DNA of 64,000 bases, from NCBI GenBank assembly GCA_964462335.1, contig CAYWYG010000001.1, positions 17,091-81,090 on the forward strand, read 5' to 3'. Source of the DNA: JAPUDQ01 sp964462335 (GTDB lineage Bacteria; Patescibacteriota; Saccharimonadia; Saccharimonadales; Saccharimonadaceae). Below are positions 32,368 to 41,049 of the stretch, one piece after another; position 1 is the first letter of the stretch, and each line of letters begins with the position of its first letter. Both the position numbers and the translations under genes were made by a program. The notes under the pieces are model-generated. The model saw only the letters and a list, made by a program, of their open reading frames with translations. It was not told the origin of the DNA and did not search any database.

Positions 32368-34014
32368 ATGTCTTTGAGCGAAGAACTCCGTGCAATCGTG
32401 CAAGGCGACGTATACGATGACGATGCATCACTAGACATCGCATCTCATGATGCGAGCTTGTTTGAATTGCGCCCGAGCGCAGTTGTTGCGGCACACGGTA
32501 GCGATGACATATCTGCTCTCGTCCGCTATGTAAACCAGCATAAGAAGGACAACCCTGAGCTTTCTCTCACGGTTCGTTCTGGCGGTACGGATATGTCAGG
32601 CGGCACCGTCAACACCTCTATCATCATCGACACAAAGCCGCACATGAATCATATCAAGCATCTCGACGCGACCCGTGCACATCTCGAGCCTGGAGTGTTT
32701 TTCCGTGACTTTGATACAAAATCAGCCCACTTCGACGCGCTTCTGCCCAGCTATCCGGCAAGTCGTGACTTATGTACCGTCGGGGGTATGGTTGCGAACA
32801 ACTCAGGCGGCGAGAAAAGCCTCCGCTACGGCAAGACTGCCGATTATGTCAGCGAGATAAATGTCGTCTTGGCAGACGGCAACGAGTACTCGATCAAACC
32901 GATCAAAAAGGCAGAGCTAGTTCGCAAGATGAGTCAAAAGGACTTTGAGGGTCGCCTCTATAAAAAAGTGTTTGATCTGTGTGAAGCACATTATGACGAG
33001 ATCAAAGCCGCCAAGCCACAGGTCAGCAAAGACTCAACCGGCTACCACCTATGGGACGTCTGGGATCGCGAGACAGGGGTATTTGACCTTACCAAGCTCA
33101 TTGTCGGCTCCCAAGGAACGCTTGGTATCATCACTGATTTTCATGTCCGCCTCGTCGAGCGGCCAAAGCACTCGGGGATCTTGGTCTGTTTTATGAAAGA
33201 TGTCGATCGGCTTGGCGACGTGATCAATACGGTGCTGACTCACAAACCTGCGACATTTGAAAGTTTTGATGACAATACGTTGTGGCTGAGCTTTAAATTT
33301 TTCTTTAGTTTCATCAAAAAACTTGGCTTTGTCCTCTGGGTCAAAACTGCGTTGCAACTGATCCCTGACTTGCTCGCGCTTGCTCACGGCATACCAAAAC
33401 TAATCCTTATGATCGAATTTACCGACAATGATGTCGATGAGATAGAACGTAAGATCATCGCGATGCAAGATGACCTCAAGCAATACAAGATGCTCTATAT
33501 GGAACGTGACGAAACCGAAGCAAAATCAAAGAAATTTTGGATTATGCGACGGGAAAGTTTCAACCTACTGCGCCAAAAGGTAAAGGACAAACACACCGCG
33601 CCATTTATCGATGACCTAGTGATCCCGCCTGCAAAATTACCGGAAGCTTGGCCTCAGCTGCGTCGTATCATCAAAAAGTATGGCCTCATGGCAACGATTG
33701 CTGGTCATATGGGTGACGGAAATTTCCATATCATACCCCTCATGAATATCGAGCTTGAAAAAGAACGAGCCAAGTTAAAGCCTGCGATGGTCGAGGTCAA
33801 CGAGCTCGTCCTCAAAATGGGCGGTTCCTTGAGTGGTGAGCACAACGACGGGATGATACGTGGCCCCTGGCTCGAACGCATGTACGGCCCAACCGTCTAT
33901 GGGTACATGCGTGATATCAAATCCATCTTTGACCCAGACAATATCTTCAACCCCCACAAGAAAACCGATGCCACCTGGGATTATAGTTTCAGCCATATAC
34001 GAAAAAACTTCTAG
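32368..34014 (+). CDS. FAD-linked oxidase (GlcD/D-lactate dehydrogenase-like)
   Basis: 548 aa. The PCMH FAD-binding domain has LTVRSGGTDMSGGTVNTSII, CTVGGMVANNSGGEKSLRYG and VGSQGTLGIITDFHVRL. The C-terminal cap has GHMGDGNFHIIPLMN and SGEHNDGMIRGPWLERMYG with the metal/substrate histidines. Members oxidise 2-hydroxy acids such as D-lactate or glycolate. There is no fused or adjacent Fe-S (GlcF-like) subunit, so the electron acceptor is unclear. It is a soluble flavoprotein. Confidence 0.88.
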   Translation: MSLSEELRAIVQGDVYDDDASLDIASHDASLFELRPSAVVAAHGSDDISALVRYVNQHKKDNPELSLTVRSGGTDMSGGTVNTSIIIDTKPHMNHIKHLDATRAHLEPGVFFRDFDTKSAHFDALLPSYPASRDLCTVGGMVANNSGGEKSLRYGKTADYVSEINVVLADGNEYSIKPIKKAELVRKMSQKDFEGRLYKKVFDLCEAHYDEIKAAKPQVSKDSTGYHLWDVWDRETGVFDLTKLIVGSQGTLGIITDFHVRLVERPKHSGILVCFMKDVDRLGDVINTVLTHKPATFESFDDNTLWLSFKFFFSFIKKLGFVLWVKTALQLIPDLLALAHGIPKLILMIEFTDNDVDEIERKIIAMQDDLKQYKMLYMERDETEAKSKKFWIMRRESFNLLRQKVKDKHTAPFIDDLVIPPAKLPEAWPQLRRIIKKYGLMATIAGHMGDGNFHIIPLMNIELEKERAKLKPAMVEVNELVLKMGGSLSGEHNDGMIRGPWLERMYGPTVYGYMRDIKSIFDPDNIFNPHKKTDATWDYSFSHIRKNF

Positions 34015-34037
34015 AGCGTATAGTAATAATCACTAGT

Positions 34038-34952
34038 ATGTCACCACGCAACTCAATCATCTTTGTCGAAAACCTCAGCAAATGCTTTGGGAAGCTGGCA
34101 GCGGTTGACGATGTCAGTTTTATGGTGAAGCCTGGTGAAATCGTCGGCTTCGTTGGGCCAAATGGTGCCGGTAAGACGACGACGATTTCTCTCATGATGG
34201 GCTACCTTCGGGCTACCACTGGTATTGTTCGGCTATTTGGAGATGATACGACACCCGCTTCTGCTCATCGACACCATGTACAAATCGGCTATACGGCCGG
34301 TGATATGTCGCTCCTCAACAACCTGACTGGCTCACAATATCTTGCCCATATGGCAGCCCTGACCCGTCTCAATAGCGTCAGGCAGAAAGAGCTGATCGAT
34401 CTGATCAACCCCGTCTTGAACAAAAGGCTCAAACACTTGTCTCGTGGCAACAAACAAAAAATTGCCCTGATTGCCGCATTGCAGCATGGTCCCAAATTGT
34501 TGATCCTTGATGAGCCCACAACCGGCCTCGACCCTCTTATGCAAGAGACATTTCTGAATATCATACGACAAGAGGCTCGAGAAGGCGCGACCGTCTTTAT
34601 GTCGTCGCATATTTTGAGCGAAGTGACACATATCTGTACGCGCGTAATGTTTATGAAACGAGGCAAGATCATCTTAGATAGTACCGTCGCCGACATTGAA
34701 GCGCAAGCTGGCAAGGAAATTAGCATCACATCAGACAAAAAATCACTTGTCGCACTTCTGAAAAATCACCCCGCAGGGCTCATCAATCCAAAACAAACTG
34801 GTACAACAATCACATTTTTATATCAAGGAAAGATCACTCCTATTACCAAATGGCTTGCGTCACATACTATCCGTGACGTCACCATACGTGACCGTGATTT
34901 TGATAGTATATTCCATGATATGTATGATGATGGAGAGGAGACGGCACGATGA
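34038..34952 (+). CDS. ABC transporter ATP-binding protein
   Basis: 304 aa. Walker A is FVGPNGAGKTTTISLMMG, the signature is HLSRGNKQKIALIAALQ and Walker B is LLILDEPTTGLDP. The ~70 C-terminal residues after the ATPase domain (DKKSLVALLKNHPAGLINPK) are typical of ABC-2 drug/lantibiotic exporter ATPases. It is coupled to the next gene by an ATGA overlap. Confidence 0.9.
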   Translation: MSPRNSIIFVENLSKCFGKLAAVDDVSFMVKPGEIVGFVGPNGAGKTTTISLMMGYLRATTGIVRLFGDDTTPASAHRHHVQIGYTAGDMSLLNNLTGSQYLAHMAALTRLNSVRQKELIDLINPVLNKRLKHLSRGNKQKIALIAALQHGPKLLILDEPTTGLDPLMQETFLNIIRQEAREGATVFMSSHILSEVTHICTRVMFMKRGKIILDSTVADIEAQAGKEISITSDKKSLVALLKNHPAGLINPKQTGTTITFLYQGKITPITKWLASHTIRDVTIRDRDFDSIFHDMYDDGEETAR

Positions 34953-35734
34953 TGCGCTCAATCTTTCTTAGGACGCTCTATGATAAAAGATGGTTCACAC
35001 TCGGATGGTCACTGGCTCTTAGCCTTATGGCTGTCCTGATGATCGCGATGTACCCCTCGCTTCATGAAGGTATGAAGCAAATTGCGGCAACAATGCCGCC
35101 AGCATTGCAAGGTCTCGTCGGCGACATGAGTATGTTCAGCCATCTCGACACCTACCTCTCGTCGCAACTCTACGATATTCGTATCCCGTTGTTCCTTATG
35201 ATCATGGCTGTGGTACTTGCACAGAATGTAAGTGTCGGCTCAGAAGAAAAAGGTGAGATGCGGACACTACTTAGCACGTCAGTCTCTCGTACGAGCCTCT
35301 ACGTACAGACGGTACTCGCCGCTATGGTTGTGTTTACTGTCGCGCTACTTGTCACGTTACTTATCACATGGCTTGGCGTGCCCCTTATCAAAGAATCGAT
35401 TGATACTATGCTCGTTGTAAAACTTGGGGTGCTATCACTTGGGTTTGCAATGGTGATATTTGCAATTGTCTATGGTGTTGGGATGATCACCGGCTCACGA
35501 TCAGCGACACTCAGTATCGGGGTAGGGCTCATCATCAGCAGTGTCATCCTCGAAGCCGGTCGTACTGTCGATTGGCTCGATCTTGCTCAGAAAATCTCAA
35601 TGCTCCACTATTACGACGCCGGAAAACTCCTCGCCACCGGTATCGATCTCAAGCATATTCTTGTGCAAATCATCCTCTTCATTGTCTCACTCACTGCCGG
35701 TTGGCTATGGTTTCGACGACGTGATATCGGGTAG
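34949..35734 (+). CDS. ABC-2 type permease
   Basis: 261 aa with six hydrophobic helices: SLALSLMAVLMIAMYPSLHEG, LFLMIMAVVLAQNVSVG then EEKGEMRTLLSTSVSRT, and on to the C-terminal LVQIILFIVSLTAGWLWF. The EEKGEMRTLL coupling segment faces the ATPase. It pairs with the preceding gene to form an exporter of unknown substrate. Confidence 0.88.
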   Translation: MMRSIFLRTLYDKRWFTLGWSLALSLMAVLMIAMYPSLHEGMKQIAATMPPALQGLVGDMSMFSHLDTYLSSQLYDIRIPLFLMIMAVVLAQNVSVGSEEKGEMRTLLSTSVSRTSLYVQTVLAAMVVFTVALLVTLLITWLGVPLIKESIDTMLVVKLGVLSLGFAMVIFAIVYGVGMITGSRSATLSIGVGLIISSVILEAGRTVDWLDLAQKISMLHYYDAGKLLATGIDLKHILVQIILFIVSLTAGWLWFRRRDIG

Positions 35735-35764
35735 CTCTGACTCGTGATTTGGTATGATAAACAA

Positions 35765-37042
35765 ATGAAATATTTCTTGCGACGCCATGCTAGGCAAGCT
35801 ATATTCATTGTCGTAGCATCAGTGCTGCTAGGGTGTAGCGTGATCTCACTCATGCAATTTTCTCACGAATTCTTTTTTTCTCCTGGCTATTTCAAAGGCA
35901 CACACAATGATTTCCTGGCATTTTATACGACAGGACAGTTGGCCAGCAGCGGGAGAATCGAGCAGGTCTACGACGCGACCACCCTGACTGAGTTACAACG
36001 GCTGATCGTCCCGCACCCAGTCAGTGCGCTCGGCTATATGCCATTTCTGAACCCGCCGTTTGTAGCAGTGTTGCTCGCACCGCTTGGCTGGTTCAATGTC
36101 AACGATGCGCGATTGGTCTGGATGCTAATCAACGTCGCGCTCATGATCGGCATCGGGTGGTATCTCACCCGTACGATCGTGACCGGATGGCAACGCGCGC
36201 TAGTGCTGCTACTCCTTGTAACCTCATATCCAGTGTTCCAAAACCTCATCCAAGGACAGTTGTCGATAGCCATCACGGCTATCGTGTTGCTTGGACTGCA
36301 TTTTGCGTTGCAGAGACGTATGATTGCCACCGGAGCCTGCCTCGCCATCCTCACTATCAAACCGCAACTCGCCGTCATGGTCGGGATTGGCCTGCTCGTC
36401 TTTCGGCAATGGGAGATGATCAAAGGCATGGTCATAGCCGCCGCCGTATGCCTGCTTGTCACCTTGCCATTGACCGGAACCTCTCTCTACCAGACCTATG
36501 CCGAGTTCTCGGCAGGTGTCAGCGCAAGTCACGTGAGCGGAGCAGGGCGTGCCGGTGATAGCACGTGGGAGGGTAATATGAAATACATGTATAGCTTGCC
36601 GGGACTCTCCGTGGCGCTTATCGGTCAAGATAATGTCACTGCAACCAATCTATTTACGTACGGTATCGGCGCCGCCCTCATCACACTCTTTTTTCTAGCT
36701 GCTCGACGTCTGCAACCATCACTTTTTACGACATCGGGACGGCTGGTGCTCGCTGCTGGTATCGCGATCATCCTGCTGATCAACCCTCACGCCTATTCGC
36801 AAGACGCGATGCTTCTTTATATACCGATGGCTATACTACTACTAATCTGGCGCACTTCGTACATGGTCATCATATTTCTCGCGAGCATCGCTCTGATGTA
36901 TCCTGATCAAATGGCGGGATCACACTGGCTCACGATCTCGCTGCTACTCTCGATCATCTATATCCTCGTCGCGACAATCAGACAAAAATGGCCAGTTATA
37001 GTACTGCGTGCCCGAAAGTTGAGTCATAGGGGCACTGTTTGA
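35765..37042 (+). CDS. GT87 (DUF2029)-like polyprenyl-phosphate mannosyltransferase
   Basis: 425 aa from the ATG at 35765, chosen because TATGAT (35753-35758) lies 6 nt before it; a longer GTG start would include the promoter. About ten membrane helices. Family marks are NDFLAFYTTGQLASSG, LNPPFVAVLLAPLGWF, NLIQGQLSIAITAIVLLGL, KPQLAVMVGIGLLVF and NPHAYSQDAMLL. Known members use polyprenyl-phosphate-mannose to extend actinobacterial envelope glycolipids. The acceptor here is unknown. Confidence 0.8.
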   Translation: MKYFLRRHARQAIFIVVASVLLGCSVISLMQFSHEFFFSPGYFKGTHNDFLAFYTTGQLASSGRIEQVYDATTLTELQRLIVPHPVSALGYMPFLNPPFVAVLLAPLGWFNVNDARLVWMLINVALMIGIGWYLTRTIVTGWQRALVLLLLVTSYPVFQNLIQGQLSIAITAIVLLGLHFALQRRMIATGACLAILTIKPQLAVMVGIGLLVFRQWEMIKGMVIAAAVCLLVTLPLTGTSLYQTYAEFSAGVSASHVSGAGRAGDSTWEGNMKYMYSLPGLSVALIGQDNVTATNLFTYGIGAALITLFFLAARRLQPSLFTTSGRLVLAAGIAIILLINPHAYSQDAMLLYIPMAILLLIWRTSYMVIIFLASIALMYPDQMAGSHWLTISLLLSIIYILVATIRQKWPVIVLRARKLSHRGTV

Positions 37043-37085
37043 TATAATTGCCTCTGTTCGTGTAGACAAAAAATCGTACACGAAC
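37043..37085 (+). promoter_or_regulatory. Promoter and hairpin before the first tRNA-Gln-like copy
   Basis: TATAAT at 37043-37048 with TTGAGT 18 nt upstream. Then a perfect 9-bp hairpin GTTCGTGTA / TACACGAAC (37056-37085) directly before the tRNA-like sequence. Confidence 0.6.
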
Positions 37086-37091
37086 TATTGA

Positions 37092-37283
37092 TGGGGAGTC
37101 GCCAAGTGGTAAGGCACATGGCTGTCTGATCCGCCAGCAGGCGGAGAGTACAATCTATATGAGTCCATGCATTCGGGGTGAGAAGTGCCTGTGGCACTTC
37201 GCAAGGAAACCTTCTCTTGAAAACTTGTTTTCAAAGACGAAGTTTCGGGCCCGCCGAAGGTGGGTCGATCCCATCGAACCCCT
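37092..37283 (+). pseudogene. Disrupted tRNA-Gln-like copy with hairpin insertions
   Basis: The first 30 nt (37092-37121) are identical to the 5' half of the intact tRNA-Gln downstream. At the anticodon loop there is a 43-nt replacement containing the hairpin TCCGCC-AGCA-GGCGGA. The matching GTCCATGCATTCGGGG then resumes (37163-37178). Next come further hairpins (GAGAAG...CTTCTC, TTGAAAAC-TT-GTTTTCAA) before a T-arm-like GGGTCGATCCC (37262-37272). The loss of a normal anticodon and T-arm makes a working tRNA unlikely, unless the RNA is processed. Confidence 0.6.
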
Positions 37284-37308
37284 TGTACGTTATAATAGAT
37301 TAGGCTGA

Positions 37309-37383
37309 TGGGGAGTCGCCAAGTGGTAAGGCACATGGTTTTGGTCCATGCATTCGGGGGTTCGATCCCCTCCTCCCCAGCCA
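37309..37383 (+). tRNA. tRNA-Gln (anticodon TTG)
   Basis: A full cloverleaf with encoded CCA. Acceptor TGGGGAG / CTCCCCA, anticodon stem CATGG / CCATG around TTTTGGT (anticodon TTG), T-arm GGGGG-TTCGATC-CCCTC. TATAAT at 37291-37296 is a suitable promoter. A hairpin ATAGAAA..TTTCTAT (37383-37425) follows and may terminate it. Confidence 0.95.
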
Positions 37384-37425
37384 TAGAAACATCCGTATGC
37401 CCTTGTGGTATACGGATATTTCTAT
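37383..37425 (+). terminator. Hairpin after tRNA-Gln
   Basis: ATAGAAA-c-ATCCGTAT pairs with ATACGGAT-a-TTTCTAT around a short loop. It starts at the CCA end of the tRNA. Confidence 0.5.
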
Positions 37426-37436
37426 AGTTGTAGTGT

Positions 37437-37522
37437 TAGGGATTCGAACGGGCAGTCTGTGGTAGACTGCCCCGGCACTTCGCGAGATTGATCGAGCAAA
37501 GCGATCCCCTTCCTCCCAGCCA
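37437..37522 (+). pseudogene. 3' remnant of a second tRNA-Gln-like copy
   Basis: Ends with GCGATCCCCTTCCTCCCAGC then CA, close to the 3' end of the tRNA-Gln (T-arm 3' side, acceptor, CCA). Its upstream part is replaced by GATTCGAAC, a perfect hairpin GGGCAGTCT / AGACTGCCC, and unrelated sequence. Too broken to fold as a tRNA. Confidence 0.5.
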
Positions 37523-37559
37523 CGAAAATAGTCGGTCATGAGACCGACTATTTTCGTGG
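37520..37559. terminator. 18-bp perfect hairpin terminator, likely bidirectional
   Basis: Arms 37520-37537 and 37542-37559 with loop ATGA. The A-rich and T-rich arm regions suit termination of both the tRNA region and the minus-strand PAP2 gene, whose stop codon lies in it. Confidence 0.75.
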
Positions 37560-38486
37560 TACAATTCGATCGTTATCACGCCTCGTACTACGATATCGCC
37601 GAAAACCCCATCGCACCAGCCACATGCCTCCGAGCACAAAGACAATAGCCGCCACGACATCAAATATATAATGTTCACCAAGATAGACGACGCCCCACCA
37701 CATCGAAAGCGGGTAGAGAGCCAGCCACCACGTGCGTCGCAGGCCAAATGCCTTCATGATAAACAGTGTGGCGATCAACGGATAGGCTGAGTGGAGTGAC
37801 GGTACGGCCGCAACCGCATTGGGAGAGAGATTGCTATAGACCTGTGAAAAACTTTCAACACCCATTGCCCACCAAATATCACTAGAGATACGATGGAGCG
37901 GCTCTGCGATATAGCCCAATTCTTTCGCCATCCAGGGCGGGGCAGCAGGAAAGATGATATAGGTGATAAACGCCGCAAAACTTATCCCGACAATCGACCA
38001 TACAAATGGCCAGTAGAGTCGGGGACGATATCGCCATAGCAACAACCCCACGATCAACGGTACAAGAAAATGCAGCATATAAAGTACGTAGAAATAGAAA
38101 TCATACCATTGCACCTGACCGTGCCACATCCACGACTGAAACCAGCTCGTCGGAAGCTGCCCCAGCCACAACCAACGATCAAAATCGATCATCTCCGTGA
38201 AATGTACATTTTTGTTGAGATCATCGGCGATACCGCGGAAGCTATCATAGACCACCAGCATACCGAGGAAAGGTACAAACCTGATGACAAATTCACGCGC
38301 CTTGCCAAATACAACACCAATCACCAACACGATGAGCAGTAGCGTGTCGGGTGTCCAAAACGTCCGTTTAACCAGCATGAGAGCAAGGACAAGCAACACC
38401 ACCGTCGCACGCAACGCAAATCGTGGTCGATCACGAATAAACTCAGTATGCAACCGCGTCACGGTACGACGCACAAAAGAACTCAT
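37548..38486 (-). CDS. PAP2-superfamily membrane phosphatase/transferase
   Basis: A 312-aa protein with six to seven membrane helices. The PAP2 motifs are reduced to the C-terminal two: AVPSLHSAYPLIATLF (usually SxPSGH) and YLGEHYIFDVVAAI (usually SRxxxxxHxxxD). This is the PAP2_3 subgroup, related to inositol-phosphorylceramide-synthase-like enzymes, which act on lipid phosphates at the outer face of the membrane. The substrate is not known. Its stop lies in the terminator hairpin shared with the tRNA region. Confidence 0.8.
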   Translation of the reverse strand: MSSFVRRTVTRLHTEFIRDRPRFALRATVVLLVLALMLVKRTFWTPDTLLLIVLVIGVVFGKAREFVIRFVPFLGMLVVYDSFRGIADDLNKNVHFTEMIDFDRWLWLGQLPTSWFQSWMWHGQVQWYDFYFYVLYMLHFLVPLIVGLLLWRYRPRLYWPFVWSIVGISFAAFITYIIFPAAPPWMAKELGYIAEPLHRISSDIWWAMGVESFSQVYSNLSPNAVAAVPSLHSAYPLIATLFIMKAFGLRRTWWLALYPLSMWWGVVYLGEHYIFDVVAAIVFVLGGMWLVRWGFRRYRSTRRDNDRIVPRK

Positions 38487-38551
38487 GTATCAATTGTAGC
38501 AAAGGTATCTTGTTTAGTTGTATACTAGTGTCATAACGTGAGGAGGTAGAT

Positions 38552-39172
38552 ATGAAACGTTCATGGACAGTGTTCGGCGTGATCATCGGCATCATCGTAC
38601 TCGCCGGTCTATTACTCGCCGGTAGTTACAATGGGCTTGTCACCGCACGCGAGACGGTACGCGCATCAATCAACAATCTCCAGAGTCAGTATCAGCGGCG
38701 TGCCGACCTCGTGCCCAATCTCGTCAATACCGTCAAAGGCTCAGCAAATTTTGAACAAGATACACTGCAACAAGTCGTGGAAGCACGCGCCAAGGCGACA
38801 AGTATCACGATCGACCCAAGCAAAGTCACTGCCGAGCAATTGCAACAATTTCAAAACGCCCAAGGTCAGCTCAGCTCGGCGCTTGGCCGCCTGATTGCTG
38901 TCGCAGAAAATTACCCAGACCTCAAATCAACCGTTGCATTTCAAGGCTTGATGGACGAGTTGAGCGGCACTGAGAACCGTATCCAGGTCGCCCGTGCCGA
39001 CTACGGCAAGACCGTCCAAGCTTACAATGCCAAGATCCAACGCTTTCCGACCAACCTCTCAGCTAGCCTCTTCGGTTTCTCGACGTATCCCTACTTCACA
39101 GCCGACCAAGGCGCCGAAACCGCCCCTAACGTTGACTTCAACACCGCTCCATCAACCCAATCGACACAATAA
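38552..39172 (+). CDS. lemA: LemA family protein
   Basis: 206 aa. One N-terminal membrane helix (VIIGIIVLAGLLLAGSYNGL) is followed by NLQSQYQRRADLVPNLVNTVKG, the LemA hallmark, and a helical bundle with a conserved AENYPDLKSTVAFQGLMDEL. GAGGAGG precedes the ATG. LemA proteins are membrane-anchored and often encoded with TPM-domain proteins, as here. Their exact function is not settled. Confidence 0.93.
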   Translation: MKRSWTVFGVIIGIIVLAGLLLAGSYNGLVTARETVRASINNLQSQYQRRADLVPNLVNTVKGSANFEQDTLQQVVEARAKATSITIDPSKVTAEQLQQFQNAQGQLSSALGRLIAVAENYPDLKSTVAFQGLMDELSGTENRIQVARADYGKTVQAYNAKIQRFPTNLSASLFGFSTYPYFTADQGAETAPNVDFNTAPSTQSTQ

Positions 39173-39250
39173 TATGCCCTCAAAGGCTGAGGCATTGAGA
39201 GATTTGTGCCAACCTAGTATGGCTGCTAGCGAGGAAAGCGACTGTCAATT

Positions 39251-40192
39251 ATGAATATACTCACGATCTGCACAAAACGACCGTCTTTCTTAATCACAAT
39301 CATTTTCGCCGCATTAGTCCTGTTACTCTCTGTGAGTTTCACCTCATTTGCCTCAGCCGACATGCCCGTGCCAGACCCGCCGCGTGATGGCTACGTGCTC
39401 GACCAGACCTCGACCCTCACACCCGAGCAAGTGACGACCCTCAACCAAACCATCAGCAGCTACAAACAACGCACCCAAGTAGAACTCGGCATCCTCGTCG
39501 TGCCAAGCATCGACAACGACTATATCGAAAACTTTAGCCTCCACGTCGCACGCACGTGGGGAATCGGCCAAGCTGGCAAAGACAACGGGGCGTTGCTCAT
39601 CATCTCCAAAAATGATCGCAAACTTCGTATCGAAGTCGGCAACGGGCTCGAAGGCGACCTCACCGACAACCGCGCTAGTCAGATCATCCGAAATCGCATC
39701 GCGCCCAAATTTAAAACTGGCGACTACTATGGGGGCATCACATCGGGCATCGAAGGTATGATGTTGGCTATCAATGCCGCCGACGACCCTCTCGCACACA
39801 GCCCGAAGAGCTCGAAAGTAGACTGGTTTATAGTATTTGGCATCGGCGCGTATTTATTTGCGATGGTGCTCTCGTGGTTCGCCTCCATGCTCGGGCGCAG
39901 CAAGCGGTGGTGGCCAGGTGGTATCATCGGTGCCGCACTTGGCGGTGGACTCGGCGCACTTATTGGCACGACACTTGCGATTACGCTTACCTCTGCGTTT
40001 GTCGTCGGGTTTTTTGGATTACTTTTTGACTATTTGGTCAGCAAAAACTATCGCAAAGCCATCAAGCACGGCGAAGCGCCATCATGGTGGGCGGGTGGCT
40101 GGGGAAGTGGTAGCCCCGGTGGCGGTGGTGGTTTTGGCGGATTTAGCGGCGGAGGTGGTTTCTCAGGCGGCGGCGCCAGCGGCAGCTGGTGA
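39251..40192 (+). CDS. TPM-domain membrane protein (YgcG-like)
   Basis: 313 aa. A signal-like first helix (FLITIIFAALVLLLSVSFTSF) is followed by the TPM domain: GYVLDQTSTLTPEQVTTLNQ, TQVELGILVVPSI, RTWGIGQAGKDNGALLIISK, then DRKLRIEVGNGLEGDLTD. Two membrane helices come next, then a Gly/Ser-rich tail (GSPGGGGGFGGFSGGGGFS). TPM proteins of the lemA neighbourhood are thought to act in envelope maintenance; the sequence alone does not prove activity. Confidence 0.88.
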   Translation: MNILTICTKRPSFLITIIFAALVLLLSVSFTSFASADMPVPDPPRDGYVLDQTSTLTPEQVTTLNQTISSYKQRTQVELGILVVPSIDNDYIENFSLHVARTWGIGQAGKDNGALLIISKNDRKLRIEVGNGLEGDLTDNRASQIIRNRIAPKFKTGDYYGGITSGIEGMMLAINAADDPLAHSPKSSKVDWFIVFGIGAYLFAMVLSWFASMLGRSKRWWPGGIIGAALGGGLGALIGTTLAITLTSAFVVGFFGLLFDYLVSKNYRKAIKHGEAPSWWAGGWGSGSPGGGGGFGGFSGGGGFSGGGASGSW

Positions 40193-40202
40193 CCACAAGG
40201 AG

Positions 40203-40235
40203 AAGTTAGATTATGGATGTTGGATTATAAAATAA
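40203..40235. repeat. Short-word array after the TPM gene
   Basis: Words GTTAGATTATGGATGTTGGAT of the same family as those near dut and rplJ, overlapping the end of the small minus-strand ORF. Confidence 0.5.
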
Positions 40236-40311
40236 CCGCTACCTCCGGTAAAAACAGTGATTCGCGTAAAATCTTGGTCTGCACTTCATGTATCTTTGCT
40301 TCGTAACTCAT
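40225..40311 (-). pseudogene. Possible 5' remnant of a gene (28-codon ORF with strong ribosome-binding site)
   Basis: Minus-strand AAGGAGG, a 4-nt spacer and ATG open a 28-codon frame reading SYEAKIHEVQTKILRESLFL. This resembles the helix-turn-helix N-terminus found on some CPR NUDIX hydrolases and regulators. The frame stops inside the word array, as if a longer gene had been cut off. It could also be a real micropeptide. Confidence 0.35.
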
Positions 40312-40394
40312 ACTTCCTCCTTATAACCATATCGTACTCGACACACCGAGGCAAAACTAGGGAAGTCAACTTCCCGTAAAATCACGCACTAAAA

Positions 40395-40423
40395 TTGACT
40401 AAAGTTACTAATTGTGCTATTAT
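40395..40423 (+). promoter_or_regulatory. Promoter of the GC-rich unknown gene
   Basis: TTGACT (40395-40400), 17-nt spacer, TATTAT (40418-40423). A leader of about 70 nt follows before AAGGAG and the ATG, unlike the leaderless neighbours. Confidence 0.65.
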
Positions 40424-40502
40424 TATATAGATGTCGACATCATGTCGATACTCGCACCCGCACACGCTGCATCGCAGCCCGAGCCCAATCAAGGAGCAAG
40501 CC

Positions 40503-40991
40503 ATGAGCCTGAACCTTCTCGTCCCGCGTGACACGTCAACCGTCCTGGGTGGCGGTACGTACCGCCAGGACGACAGCACGTTCCCGTACACCCCCGACCA
40601 GCTCGCGTTCCCAAGATACCAACTCTTGGGCACGTACGGCAAATCCGAGGCCGAGGAGACCGCGGCGCGGATCATCACCCTGTGCCAGCAGCTCGGTTCT
40701 TGGGCTGCCTTCAACTGGAACGTCCTGCGCCGCATGGTGGCAGACGAACTGCAGACCAACAAGCTCCAGTCCGGCCAGGTGCTCTCGCTCATCTGCGTCG
40801 AGATGACACGATTCGGTAGCCAACCCGACGAGTGGATCAACAACGTCATTGGCGTCGGCCTTCACCACCTCAAAGACAACGGATACATCGATATGGTGCA
40901 CGAGGCCGATGGTGATGCCAGAGTCCCCCTGGTTCGGCTCAGACCGAAGTTCTTCGAGCCGATCGGCAAGTACGCCCAGACAGCAGCGTGA
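40503..40991 (+). CDS. GC-rich hypothetical protein, possible winged-helix
   Basis: 162 aa, ATG with AAGGAG 6-7 nt upstream. The second half (WNVLRRMVADELQTNKLQSG, LHHLKDNGYIDMVHEADGDA) looks like a helical plus winged-helix DNA-binding fold. Third positions are almost all G or C (CTC, GTC, GAC, CAG, AAG), in sharp contrast to flanking genes. Together with its SD-led start and long leader, this suggests recent transfer from a high-GC bacterium or phage. I recognise no family. Confidence 0.55.
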   Translation: MSLNLLVPRDTSTVLGGGTYRQDDSTFPYTPDQLAFPRYQLLGTYGKSEAEETAARIITLCQQLGSWAAFNWNVLRRMVADELQTNKLQSGQVLSLICVEMTRFGSQPDEWINNVIGVGLHHLKDNGYIDMVHEADGDARVPLVRLRPKFFEPIGKYAQTAA

Positions 40992-41000
40992 CCTGCGGGG

Positions 41001-41026
41001 CCCAGGGGCGCCATTGCGCCCCTGGG
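41001..41026 (+). terminator. GC-rich hairpin after the GC-rich gene
   Basis: CCCAGGGGCGC / GCGCCCCTGGG, 11 bp, loop CATT, extendable by GGGG/CCCC outside. It has no T tract. Confidence 0.55.
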
Positions 41027-41049
41027 ATAACCCCTTGTATGAAGTTATT

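Noticed and set aside
37092..37283. tRNA with a group I intron
   Set aside because: The insert in the anticodon loop is only ~40 nt and lacks group I core elements; the T-arm is broken as well.
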